A stretch of 64,000 nt of DNA from Ardenticatenaceae bacterium (GTDB lineage Bacteria; Chloroflexota; Anaerolineae; Promineifilales; Promineifilaceae), in assembly GCA_020634235.1 (NCBI GenBank), contig JACKCB010000002.1, positions 1 through 64,000 of the forward strand. Reading direction: 5' to 3'. Below, piece by piece: positions 1-7,384 of the stretch. Each line of letters begins with the position of its first letter. Position 1 is the first letter of the stretch. Position numbers and translations under genes: made by a program. Under the pieces are notes generated by a model. The model ran no database searches. It was not told the origin of the DNA and was given only the letters and a program-made list of their open reading frames with translations.

Positions 1-222
1 TCTCCGGACCGTGCCACCTGCGGAAGGTACCTGGCCGCTGCGGCCGCGCACCAACCAGCCCTGCCCATGATCGCTGCTGCTGGGAACTACACATCCCTAC
101 TCTCCTTCCTGGCGTTGAAACAGCGCCGCCGCCCCGCAAGGACACTCTGACCAGGGCGCCTGGCCTCCTGCGAACTGAAACTGTCATTCCTTCAACGATC
201 TTCCAGCCATTCTAACGAACCC
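1..222. other. left-edge sequence, no assignable gene
   Basis: A plus-strand frame open from the window edge ends at a TGA at 148-150, and a second frame ends near 69. Either could be the tail of a gene lying mostly outside the window, but neither shows a recognisable domain. No convincing promoter was seen before the gene starting at 223. Confidence 0.3.
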
Positions 223-1617
223 ATGAAACAGACCACAGGCGCACAACTCCAACGTCAGGGCACGCGCTGGCTGCTGCTCATCTTGCTGCTGGCCGTAGTC
301 CTGCGCCTGGGCGTGGCCCTCTACCTGGGCGACAGCACCCCGCCGGCCAAAGACGAAACCTCCTACTCCATGCTGGCCGCCCGCCTGGCCACCGGGCACG
401 GCTACAGCTTCGACCAGCCCTGGTATCCCTTCACCCCGGCCAACACCCCCACCGCCCACTGGTCCTTCCTCTACACCGCCTTCGTCGCCGCCATCTACGC
501 CGTCACCGGCCTTCATCCACTGGGCGCGCGCCTGGCCGGGGCCATCCTGACCGGCATCCTCCTGCCCTTTCTGCTCTACCGCCTCTCCCGTCGCCTCTTC
601 CCCGACGCGCCGCCGCTGAAGCTTGGCCGCCTCACCTTCACCCTCCACCACCTGTCCGCCCTGCTCATGGCCGTTTACGCTTACTTCATCCTCTACAGCG
701 CCATGGTGCAAACCGAAGCCCTCTTCATTTGCGCCCTGCTCTGGTCCCTGGAGCGCGCCCTGGCCCTCAGCCAGCACCTCACCGCCGGCGCCGGGCCGGC
801 CACCGGCCGCAGTGGGTGGCTGGCCGTCACCTTCGGCCTCAGCCTGGGCACCGCCGCCCTCCTGCGGCAGTCTATTTTGCCCTGGGTCGTGGTGCTGTTT
901 GCCTGGCTCGTCTACACCTTGCTTCACACCCGGCGGCTGCACCTCCGCACCCTGGCTCCCCTGGTGGCTGCCGGCCTCGTCATGCTGGCCGTCATCCTGC
1001 CCTTCACTCTGCGCAACTACCTGGTTTATGGCGATTTCCTGCTGCTCAATTCCAACGCCGGTTATGCCATGTACTCTGCCCAGCACCCGCTGCACGGCAG
1101 CAGCTTCCAGGCCTTCACCGCCGCCCCCCTGCCCGACGATCTGCTAAATGGACCGCCGCTGACCGAAGCGCAGTGGGACCGGGCCTTGATGGACCGCGGC
1201 ATCGCCTTCGTCCTGGCCGATCCGGCGCGCTACCTGCGGCTGTCGGCCAGCCGCGTGGCCGACTACTTCGAGTTCTGGCCAACCGAGACCTCGCGGCTGC
1301 ACAACGCCGGCCGGCTGCTTTCCTTCACCCTGTTCCTGCCTTTCATGCTGGCCGGGCTGGGGCTGGCCGGCCGGCGCAGCAAAGCGGGCCGCTCCTGGCG
1401 CGAATTCCTGGCGACGCCGGTGGCCCTGGCGCTGCTGTTTATGCTGTTTTACTCCTTGCTGCACATTTCCACCTGGGCCATGGCCCGTTACCGCCTGCCG
1501 GTCGATGCCGTGGCATTACCCTTTGCCGCCCTGACCATCGCCGCGTTGCTATCTCTGGTAACCACCAAAGCTCCCCGGCCGGGACTCCCCCCACCCCCTC
1601 TCCGTGACCACCCGTGA
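223..1617 (+). CDS. GT-C fold membrane glycosyltransferase (ArnT/PMT_2-like)
   Basis: Predicted integral membrane glycosyltransferase of 464 aa, probably moving a sugar from a polyprenyl-phosphate donor to an acceptor on the outer face of the membrane. A first hydrophobic helix spans about residues 16-35. It is followed by a loop with the acidic pair D44-E45, as in the catalytic loop of GT-C (family 39/83-like) enzymes, and by roughly ten further hydrophobic segments. The stop overlaps the region just before the next gene, suggesting co-transcription with the polysaccharide genes downstream. The acceptor cannot be told from sequence. The family call rests on topology and the acidic loop, so the exact GT family is uncertain. 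Confidence 0.75.
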   Translation: MKQTTGAQLQRQGTRWLLLILLLAVVLRLGVALYLGDSTPPAKDETSYSMLAARLATGHGYSFDQPWYPFTPANTPTAHWSFLYTAFVAAIYAVTGLHPLGARLAGAILTGILLPFLLYRLSRRLFPDAPPLKLGRLTFTLHHLSALLMAVYAYFILYSAMVQTEALFICALLWSLERALALSQHLTAGAGPATGRSGWLAVTFGLSLGTAALLRQSILPWVVVLFAWLVYTLLHTRRLHLRTLAPLVAAGLVMLAVILPFTLRNYLVYGDFLLLNSNAGYAMYSAQHPLHGSSFQAFTAAPLPDDLLNGPPLTEAQWDRALMDRGIAFVLADPARYLRLSASRVADYFEFWPTETSRLHNAGRLLSFTLFLPFMLAGLGLAGRRSKAGRSWREFLATPVALALLFMLFYSLLHISTWAMARYRLPVDAVALPFAALTIAALLSLVTTKAPRPGLPPPPLRDHP

Positions 1618-1628
1618 GGCAATATGCA

Positions 1629-2135
1629 ATGAGCCACATCTCCTCCGAGGCAATCCACAACCTGGTCACCACCCTGGACAGCGAACTCCAGGCCCTGCAC
1701 CACCTGGCCGCAGACATCGCCACCGTGCAGCGCGAGATGCAGCAAAACCGGGCCCACCCCTGGCGCTCCTACGAAACAATGGCCCTCAAACTCCACAACT
1801 TCTACGCCGGCTGCGAGCGCATCTTCAGCGCAGTCGTGGCCGAACTCAACGGAGGCCTGCCCCAGGAAGTCGACTGGCCCCGGCGCCTGCTAGACAAAAT
1901 GGGCACAGCCCGGGACTATCGCCCCGCCCTCCTGGCCACCGAGACCGCCCATGAACTGCACGACTTCCTCACATTTTGCCACGCGATGCGCAACATCCAC
2001 GGCTTCCAGCTCAATATCGCCCGCGTCGACTACCTGGTCGCCTGCTACCCGGCCGCGTGGCAGCACGTACAAGCAGACGTAACCCAATTCATGGCCTGGC
2101 TCACAACCCTGGCCACCAGCACTACCGGCGAATAA
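1629..2135 (+). CDS. HepT-like HEPN-domain protein
   Basis: All-helical protein of 168 aa resembling HepT-like ribonuclease/toxin proteins (HEPN superfamily). The seen motif is RNIHGF at residues 121-126, a shortened R-N-x-H variant of the HEPN catalytic motif, in the usual position near the C-terminus. The ATG at 1629 has a GAGG Shine-Dalgarno-like sequence about 9 nt upstream and is preferred over the in-frame GTG at 1614, which overlaps the preceding stop. Classical HepT is paired with an MntA nucleotidyltransferase; none lies next to it, though a family-5 nucleotidyltransferase is encoded at 6001-7179. Activity as an RNase is therefore not assured. Confidence 0.6.
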   Translation: MSHISSEAIHNLVTTLDSELQALHHLAADIATVQREMQQNRAHPWRSYETMALKLHNFYAGCERIFSAVVAELNGGLPQEVDWPRRLLDKMGTARDYRPALLATETAHELHDFLTFCHAMRNIHGFQLNIARVDYLVACYPAAWQHVQADVTQFMAWLTTLATSTTGE

Positions 2136-2191
2136 CCGGCCGGGACCCACCCACCACCGGCCACCCACATCCCCATCCCAAACTCCAGAGC

Positions 2192-2251
2192 ACCATGCGC
2201 ATCTGCTACGTCCTCCTCTCGCCAACCTTTGGCATGCACCCATACACCGCC
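2192..2251 (+). repeat. 60-bp direct repeat, left copy (truncated GT4 gene start)
   Basis: Matches 3152-3211 at 59 of 60 positions (single difference at 2241). It contains the ATG and first 19 codons of the GT4 glycosyltransferase gene. Homology stops abruptly at 2251, so this copy reads only into a short dead-end frame ending at 2278. Confidence 0.9.
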
Positions 2252-2278
2252 AATAGGAGGCACAAATGGCTGCCCTGA
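2195..2278 (+). pseudogene. 5' fragment of GT4 glycosyltransferase
   Basis: The frame begins with the same 19 codons as the intact GT4 gene at 3155 and then runs into unrelated sequence, ending after 27 codons. It lies 59 nt after the HepT-like stop, where the GT4 gene would sit if the vapBC-type segment were absent. It probably marks the original start before the insertion or partial duplication. Confidence 0.8.
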
Positions 2279-2363
2279 CACTTATCTCTAATCGCAGACG
2301 ACCTTTGCAACCTACGACAACACCGGGGGTCCGGCACATGATGTGGATTTGCGGGCAACGGCA

Positions 2364-2780
2364 CTAGTGCGCCCGAACGAGTTGTTCCAGGCGAATGATC
2401 CCTTGTAAGCGAACCAACTCAGGGTCCCCGGTCAGCAAAATGGCTTGTTGTCGTTGGCTGGTCACAGCGGCAAAGGCGTCAGCATAGGAGATAGAATGGC
2501 GTATTTTGTAGCCAACGGCGGCTAATACCACCTCATCCGTCACCGAAAGGATCGTCAGGGGCAACTGTTGGATTTGCGCATACGTTTCCCAGGCATCTTC
2601 TTCCCCCTTCACTTTGCCCACACGGTAAACAACTTCCCCCAGATTGATGATGGAGACAAACAGCATAATCTCGTCTTCATAAGCGCTTTCTATCAGTTGT
2701 CGGACGCGCGAGGCGGCCGGTTCTTCCTGTTGTAACAATGCAAGCAGCGCCCAGGCATCAAGAACGAAACTGGCTTTCAT
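2364..2780 (-). CDS. vapC: VapC-like PIN-domain toxin ribonuclease
   Basis: PIN-domain protein of 138 aa, the predicted RNase toxin of a type II toxin-antitoxin pair. The acidic active-site residues of the family are visible: D8 in the N-terminal FVLDAW segment, the glutamate of NLGEVVYR, the aspartate of SYADAF and that of the TGDPEL segment. The start overlaps the end of the upstream AbrB-type antitoxin gene by 23 nt, typical of translational coupling. The pair is on the strand opposite to the surrounding polysaccharide genes and is bracketed by a 60-bp direct repeat, so it looks inserted. Confidence 0.9.
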   Translation of the reverse strand: MKASFVLDAWALLALLQQEEPAASRVRQLIESAYEDEIMLFVSIINLGEVVYRVGKVKGEEDAWETYAQIQQLPLTILSVTDEVVLAAVGYKIRHSISYADAFAAVTSQRQQAILLTGDPELVRLQGIIRLEQLVRAH

Positions 2781-3003
2781 CTTCCATTTCCTGTTGATGT
2801 TCCCTTTCTAAATCGGTCAGCAAATCGGCGTCAGCAAATTTGCCAAACAATAGGTCCAGGACATTGTGTGGAACTGGTTCAAGGAGGATATTGCCGTCGG
2901 CCGTCGTGCGAATATGAAGGCGGGTTCCTGCATCCAGGCGCAGGCGGGACCGGATCTCTTTGGGAATGACTAATTGCCCTTTTGAGGACAGTTTAACGAG
3001 CAT
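2758..3003 (-). CDS. AbrB/SpoVT-type antitoxin
   Basis: Small DNA-binding antitoxin of 81 aa. The N-terminal half has the swapped-hairpin AbrB signature (KLSSKGQLVIPKEIR then a beta-rich stretch), and the acidic, polar C-terminal tail is the likely toxin-binding part. It precedes and overlaps the PIN toxin gene by 23 nt. Two tandem hairpins at 3026-3069 lie just upstream of its start and may overlap its promoter, where the pair would be expected to autoregulate. Confidence 0.88.
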   Translation of the reverse strand: MLVKLSSKGQLVIPKEIRSRLRLDAGTRLHIRTTADGNILLEPVPHNVLDLLFGKFADADLLTDLEREHQQEMEDESQFRS

Positions 3004-3025
3004 GGTAGCCTCCTACGCAAGTGTA

Positions 3026-3069
3026 GGGCGAACTTCTCAGTTCGCCCGCGCAAACTGAAGGTTTGCGCG
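3026..3069. repeat. two tandem perfect hairpins (REP-like)
   Basis: The first hairpin has 9-bp arms (3026-3034 with 3039-3047) and a 4-nt loop. The second has 8-bp arms (3048-3055 with 3061-3068) and a 5-nt loop. They abut with no spacer, 23 nt upstream of the antitoxin start. They could be a dispersed palindromic repeat or operator-like sites. Confidence 0.8.
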
Positions 3070-3151
3070 ACAGATTTCCATTCATTTTACAAATTCTCAT
3101 CAATTGTAAGACAGTGATGATCCCACGTCAATTATGCCAGCAATTCCAACA

Positions 3152-3211
3152 ACCATGCGCATCTGCTACGTCCTCCTCTCGCCAACCTTTGGCATGCACC
3201 AATACACCGCC
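3152..3211 (+). repeat. 60-bp direct repeat, right copy
   Basis: The intact copy of the repeat at 2192-2251, forming the translation start of the full-length GT4 gene. The two copies flank about 900 bp carrying the AbrB/PIN module. Confidence 0.9.
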
Positions 3212-4324
3212 GAACTGGCCCACCACCACGGCTTCCACCCCCCGGCCGGGGCCAACGTCCACCTCGTCACCACCCAGGTCTACCCCGCCGACCGCTACGC
3301 CGCGGCCATCCCCGCCCACACCCCCCTGCGCGCCCACAACACCGGCCTCTCCCTCCACAGCCTACACCTCCGCCAACTCCGCCACACCTGGCAGGCCATC
3401 CGCCAACTCCGCCCCGACCTGGTCCACGTCACCGGCCCCCACCTGTGGAACGTCCCCCTGCTCCTGGCCCTCAAGCGCGCCGGCCTGCCCGTCATCCACA
3501 CCATCCACGACCTGGAACCCCACAGCGGCACCAGCCCCCTACTGCACCTGTGGAACCAGCTAACCATCGGCAGCGCCGGCCACATCCTCGTCCACGGACA
3601 ACGCTACCAACAGCAGCTCCTGGCCCGCGGGCTGCCCCCCGGCCGGGTCAGCACCATCCCCCTGCTGCACCTCTTCCTGGGCCACAAACGCCGCGCCCAG
3701 GTCCAACAGTGGGGGCTGGCCAGCTCCCCCGACCGGGTCAGCTACGACCCCATCCTCCTCTTCTTCGGCCGCCTGGAAGCCTACAAAGGAGTCGACGACC
3801 TGCTCAGCGCCTGGCAAATACTGGTCGCCGCCCGCCAGACCGGCCCCTACCAGCTCCACCTGGCCGGTCCCGGCCGGCTGCCCGACCCCTGGACCCCGGC
3901 CAACCTGCCACCCGGCGTCCGCCTGACCAACCGCCTGGTCGGCGACGACGAAGCCCTGGCCCTTTTCCAGCGCAGCAGCCTGGTCATCTTACCCTACAAA
4001 GACGCCACCCAATCCGCCCTCATCAGCGCCGCCTACTTCTTCCGCAAACCAGTACTCGTCACCCGCACCGGCGCCCTGCCCGAATACGTCATCACCGGGC
4101 AAACAGGCTTCCTCAGCGAGCCGCGCAATCCCCCCGCCCTGGCCGAAACACTGCTCCAGGCCATCACCCGGCCGGGAGACCTACCCGCCATGGGCGCCAC
4201 CGGCCGGGCCTGGTACGACCTCCACGCCCCCCAGGCCCAAGACACCCTCCTGGCCCTCTACCAGCAGTTCCGCCAGCCAGGCAGCCAATCATTCAGCCTG
4301 TCCGCCAGCCAGCCAATCAGATAG
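3155..4324 (+). CDS. family 4 glycosyltransferase (GT-B fold)
   Basis: Predicted cytosolic retaining glycosyltransferase of 389 aa adding sugars to a lipid-linked polysaccharide repeat unit. The C-terminal half shows GT4 hallmarks: a LFFGRLEAYKGVDDLL segment that binds the nucleotide sugar, and the later motif around SALISAAYFF followed by TRTGALPEYV. The N-terminal half has an H-rich acceptor-side domain. The ATG at 3155 is chosen because the 60-bp duplicated copy also starts there; an in-frame ATG at 3134 lies in sequence unique to this side. The gene ends in a repetitive QSFSLSASQP tail before a 160-nt non-coding gap. Confidence 0.85.
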   Translation: MRICYVLLSPTFGMHQYTAELAHHHGFHPPAGANVHLVTTQVYPADRYAAAIPAHTPLRAHNTGLSLHSLHLRQLRHTWQAIRQLRPDLVHVTGPHLWNVPLLLALKRAGLPVIHTIHDLEPHSGTSPLLHLWNQLTIGSAGHILVHGQRYQQQLLARGLPPGRVSTIPLLHLFLGHKRRAQVQQWGLASSPDRVSYDPILLFFGRLEAYKGVDDLLSAWQILVAARQTGPYQLHLAGPGRLPDPWTPANLPPGVRLTNRLVGDDEALALFQRSSLVILPYKDATQSALISAAYFFRKPVLVTRTGALPEYVITGQTGFLSEPRNPPALAETLLQAITRPGDLPAMGATGRAWYDLHAPQAQDTLLALYQQFRQPGSQSFSLSASQPIR

Positions 4325-4360
4325 CCAGATAGCCAGTCAGCATATCAGCCCCTGGCAAAC

Positions 4361-4485
4361 ACAAAGGGTTCTTTCGGATTTCGTGAGGTTTACGTAGCCC
4401 CCTAAATTCCTAAAGACCCACACCAAGTTCGGGTGGTCGAGTCACGAGCCTTGGGAGCCGTGCCCAACCCCCGGGGAGATGCCAG
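4361..4485 (+). promoter_or_regulatory. candidate structured 5' leader (riboswitch-like) before sugar transferase
   Basis: The 160-nt gap before the sugar transferase gene is unusually rich in short pairings: CACG (4443-4446) with CGTG (4459-4462), TTGGG (4451-4455) with CCCAA (4463-4467), and CCCC (4469-4472) with GGGG (4473-4476). The first two interleave and could form a pseudoknot. The GGGG is part of the GGGGAG ribosome-binding site, so folding could hide it. It was not matched to any riboswitch class I know. Confidence 0.4.
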
Positions 4486-5982
4486 ATGAACTCACTCAAG
4501 GAAACCTCCTCTCTAAGCTCGCTAGAAAGCAAGACCCAGAAGAGGTCCAGCCGTTACCAATTGCCCTCGCTCGGCCTGCGCCGTTCCGAACGGCAAATCC
4601 TGCTCTTTGTGGTCGACCTGCTGCTGCTCAACACCGCCCTGGTCCTATCCCTGGCCCTACGCACCAACCTCCTGCCCCCCGTGGCCGACCTGCCCGCCTA
4701 CAGCAAATGGTTCCTCACCCTCAGCGTCGTCTGGCTGGCCGTAGCCGCCGTATTCGACGTCTACAACCTGGCCCGCGCCGCCAGCAGCACCCACAGCGCA
4801 GCAGCCGTCAGCCTGGCCGCCGTGGTAGCCAGCCTCACCTACCTGGCCATCCCCTGGTTCACCCCCACGCAGCAAAACCGCACCCAGGGCTTTCTCTTCG
4901 TCCTGGCCGCCGTGGCCCTGCTGGCCACCTGGCGCGTACTCTACGCCCGCCTCTTCGTCCAACCCGCCTTCCAGCGGCGCGCCCTGGTAGTGGGCGCCGG
5001 CAGCAGCGGCCGCGACCTGGCCCAGGCACTGCAAGACCCGTGGGCAGTGCAAGATGCCAACCCCTTTCGCGGCACCGGCCACATCCTCGTCGGCTTCGTC
5101 GATGACAACCACGCCCTGCAAGAAGCCATCGTGGCCGATTTACCCGTCCTGGGCACCAGCGAGGCGCTGCTGCCCCTGGTAAACCGCCTGGCCGTCGACG
5201 AAGTCATCATCGCCATCACCCATCCCCACAGCATCCAGCCAGCCCTGTTCGAGGCCCTGCTAGACTGCCGCGAGCAAGGCGTACCCATCACCACCATGAC
5301 CACCATCTATGAACGGCTCACCGGCCGGGTAGCCATAGAACATGCCAGCCGCAACCTGGAGCTGGCCGCCGGCCAGGACGAAACCCTCTTCCGCCGCTTC
5401 CATGACAGCGTCAAGCGGCTGGGCGACCTGGCCGGGGCGGCGCTGGGCAGCCTGGTCCTGCTGCTCTTCATCCCCCTGGTGGCCCTGGGCAACGCCCTGG
5501 CCTCCCCCGGCCCCCTCTTCTTCCGCCAGCAGCGCGTCGGGCGCGGCGGGCAACCCTTCATGGTAATCAAGTTCCGCTCCATGATCCCCAATGCCGAGAA
5601 AGGACACGGCGCAATCTGGGCCAGGCGCAACGACGAGCGCATCACCCCCTTTGGCCGCCTGCTGCGCAAAACCCACCTGGACGAACTACCGCAGGTCCTC
5701 AACGTCCTGCGCGGCGAAATGAGCCTGGTTGGCCCCCGGCCGGAGCGCCCCGAATTCGTCCAGACCCTCTCCCAAAGCATCCCCTTCTACCGCGCCCGCC
5801 ACTGCGTCCGGCCGGGCATCACCGGCTGGGCCCAAATCCACCAGGATTACGGCGACTCGCTGGCCGGGGCCAAAGAGAAGCTGGAGTATGACCTTTTCTA
5901 CGTCAAACACGCCAACCTCTACCTGGACACCCTCATCCTGCTGCGCACCGTCTCCAAAGTCCTCGGCCTCCGCGGCCGCTAA
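4486..5982 (+). CDS. undecaprenyl-phosphate sugar phosphotransferase (WbaP/CpsE type)
   Basis: Exopolysaccharide polyprenyl glycosylphosphotransferase of 498 aa, the predicted initiating enzyme that puts the first sugar-phosphate on undecaprenyl phosphate at the inner membrane. Four hydrophobic segments lie in the first 150 residues, followed by a Rossmann-like CoA-binding-type domain (VVGAGSSGRDLAQAL). The bacterial sugar transferase domain comes last, with a membrane helix after KRLGDLAG, then KFRSMIPNAE, LRKTHLDELPQ, a SLVGPRPERPEF signature and RPGITGWAQ. GGGGAG lies 7 nt before the ATG. It is the best evidence that this block makes a surface polysaccharide. Confidence 0.93.
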   Translation: MNSLKETSSLSSLESKTQKRSSRYQLPSLGLRRSERQILLFVVDLLLLNTALVLSLALRTNLLPPVADLPAYSKWFLTLSVVWLAVAAVFDVYNLARAASSTHSAAAVSLAAVVASLTYLAIPWFTPTQQNRTQGFLFVLAAVALLATWRVLYARLFVQPAFQRRALVVGAGSSGRDLAQALQDPWAVQDANPFRGTGHILVGFVDDNHALQEAIVADLPVLGTSEALLPLVNRLAVDEVIIAITHPHSIQPALFEALLDCREQGVPITTMTTIYERLTGRVAIEHASRNLELAAGQDETLFRRFHDSVKRLGDLAGAALGSLVLLLFIPLVALGNALASPGPLFFRQQRVGRGGQPFMVIKFRSMIPNAEKGHGAIWARRNDERITPFGRLLRKTHLDELPQVLNVLRGEMSLVGPRPERPEFVQTLSQSIPFYRARHCVRPGITGWAQIHQDYGDSLAGAKEKLEYDLFYVKHANLYLDTLILLRTVSKVLGLRGR

Positions 5983-6000
5983 CCGGCAAACCCTTCCCCA

Positions 6001-7179
6001 ATGACCACCACCTTCCTCCGCCTCTGCCTCAATAGCCCGCGCGACCCGCAGGCGTTGGCCGCGGCCCAGGCCCTGGCCGGTGGCCTGGATTGGGCCGGCG
6101 TGGCCCGGCAAGCACAGGCCGCCAGCCTGGAAGCGCTGCTCTACCAGCAGCTCAAGCCGCACGACGACCTGCTGCCGCCGGCCGTGGCCGCCGCCTGGCA
6201 GGCCGCCTACCGCTACAACGCCCAGCGCCAGCTTTACCTGGCCCACCAGTTGGGCCAGGCGCTGGCCGCCCTAAACGCGGCCGGCGTGCCGGTCCTGCTG
6301 CTGAAAGGCGCGGCCCTGGCCCACACGCTCTACGCGCACCCGGCCGGGCGCCCCTTCCGCGACCTCGACCTCCTCATCCGGCCGGGGCAAACCACAGCCG
6401 CCTTCGCCACCCTGCGCCAGTTGGGCTACACCCCCCACCACCCGGAACCCCACCCCGGCGTCACCCGCCAGTTTGAGAACGAGATGCTGTGGCAGCGCCC
6501 CGGCCCCATCGTCACCTACCTGGACCTGCACTGGCAGTTGCTAGACTCGCCCCACTACCAGGCCCGGCTAGACAGCACCTGGCTGTGGCAAACGGCCGTC
6601 ACCAGCACCCCCGCCAGCCTGCCCTTTGCCCTGCGCCACCTGGGGCCAGAGGCGCAGTTGCTGCACCTCTGCGCCCACCTGCTGCTGCATCACGGCGGCC
6701 AGGAGCTGCTGTGGCGCAACGACATCGCCGCCCACCTCTACCACACCCAGGCGACGCTGGATTGGGACCTACTGCTGCGCCAGGCAGCGCGCTCCGACCT
6801 GCTCCTGCCCCTACAAACACTGCTGCCCGACCTGGCCGCGCAGTGGGCCGCCCCGGTCCCGGCCGGGGTCCTGGCCCAACTGGCCACCTGCCAGCCCACC
6901 CCCGCCGAGCAGCGCATCTTCCGTTGGCGGCGGCAGGCCAACGCCCGGCCGGTGCTGCAGCGCTTCTGGTACGACCTGGCCAGCATGCCCGGCTGGCGAC
7001 CCCGCCTGCGCTACGCCCTGGTCCACCTCTTCCCCGGCCGGGACTACATGCGCCAGCGCTACCCCCTGCGCCACCCCCGCCTGTGGCCGCTCACCTACCC
7101 CTACCGCTGGCTGCACGGCCTGTTTCAGGCACTCTCCAAATCAGACCTGACAGATTTTCCCAAATCTGTCAGGTCTTGA
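6001..7179 (+). CDS. family-5 nucleotidyltransferase (NTP_transf_5-like)
   Basis: Predicted nucleotidyltransferase of 392 aa from the uncharacterised family often found near polysaccharide and lasso-peptide genes. The conserved core is a LLLKGAALAHTLY segment followed by RPFRDLDLLIRP, whose DLD acids are the likely metal ligands, and later YLDLHWQLL. Its substrate is unknown. It starts 18 nt after the sugar transferase and is followed by the Wzc-like gene under its own promoter. The last dozen codons and the stop lie in a 15-bp-arm palindrome (7143-7176), so the natural C-terminus was probably altered by repeat insertion. Confidence 0.8.
   Translation: MTTTFLRLCLNSPRDPQALAAAQALAGGLDWAGVARQAQAASLEALLYQQLKPHDDLLPPAVAAAWQAAYRYNAQRQLYLAHQLGQALAALNAAGVPVLLLKGAALAHTLYAHPAGRPFRDLDLLIRPGQTTAAFATLRQLGYTPHHPEPHPGVTRQFENEMLWQRPGPIVTYLDLHWQLLDSPHYQARLDSTWLWQTAVTSTPASLPFALRHLGPEAQLLHLCAHLLLHHGGQELLWRNDIAAHLYHTQATLDWDLLLRQAARSDLLLPLQTLLPDLAAQWAAPVPAGVLAQLATCQPTPAEQRIFRWRRQANARPVLQRFWYDLASMPGWRPRLRYALVHLFPGRDYMRQRYPLRHPRLWPLTYPYRWLHGLFQALSKSDLTDFPKSVRS
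7143..7176. repeat. palindromic repeat, 15-bp arms, inside a gene end
   Basis: Perfect inverted repeat with arms 7143-7157 and 7162-7176 and a 4-nt loop. It encodes the last residues of the nucleotidyltransferase (DLTDFPKSVRS) and could also act as a terminator-like hairpin. The architecture and most bases match the repeat at 37479-37512. Confidence 0.9.
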
Positions 7180-7202
7180 CGCGTAACGAGCCACGTCCCC
7201 GC

Positions 7203-7249
7203 AGGCTGAGCTTGTCGAAGCCCAGTCCCGCCTCCGACAGGCGCAGGCA
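7203..7249. repeat. dispersed CTTCGACAAGCTCAG-type repeat
   Basis: Contains an imperfect stem around GAGCTTGTCGAAGC and a second half ending in a GACAGGCGCAGGC sequence. Relatives lie at 17738-17780, 59053-59077 and 62077-62107. Confidence 0.65.
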
Positions 7250-7294
7250 ACACCCAGGTCATCACCCTAACGGAACCAATTCTGTTACAAGCCA

Positions 7295-7323
7295 TTACAA
7301 TCCCGCGCCGGCTGCGGTATAAT
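7295..7323 (+). promoter_or_regulatory. sigma-70-like promoter for the Wzc-like gene
   Basis: TTACAA at 7295-7300 and TATAAT at 7318-7323 with an optimal 17-bp spacer, about 60 nt before the start codon at 7385. It is one of the best promoters in the window. Confidence 0.8.
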
Positions 7324-7384
7324 AGAAGCGGTGCAATCGCCAAAAAGCTGAGGCACCGCCGCGCGGCACAATTTTGGAATCATT

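Noticed and set aside
184..1095. long minus-strand open frame opposite the first glycosyltransferase
   Set aside because: It is an antisense shadow of a GC-rich gene, rich in Gly/Gln/Glu, without domain-like sequence or a start signal.
729..1607. plus-strand frame overlapping the first glycosyltransferase
   Set aside because: Arg/Pro/Ala-rich out-of-frame shadow; the membrane-protein frame explains the region.
3445..4332. long plus-strand frame overlapping the GT4 gene
   Set aside because: Proline/arginine repeats typical of the shifted frame; the GT4 motifs are in the other frame.
7143..7176. Rho-independent terminator for the nucleotidyltransferase gene
   Set aside because: The stem lacks a following T-run and a sequence-related copy lies within a gene at 37479, so a mobile palindrome explains it better.
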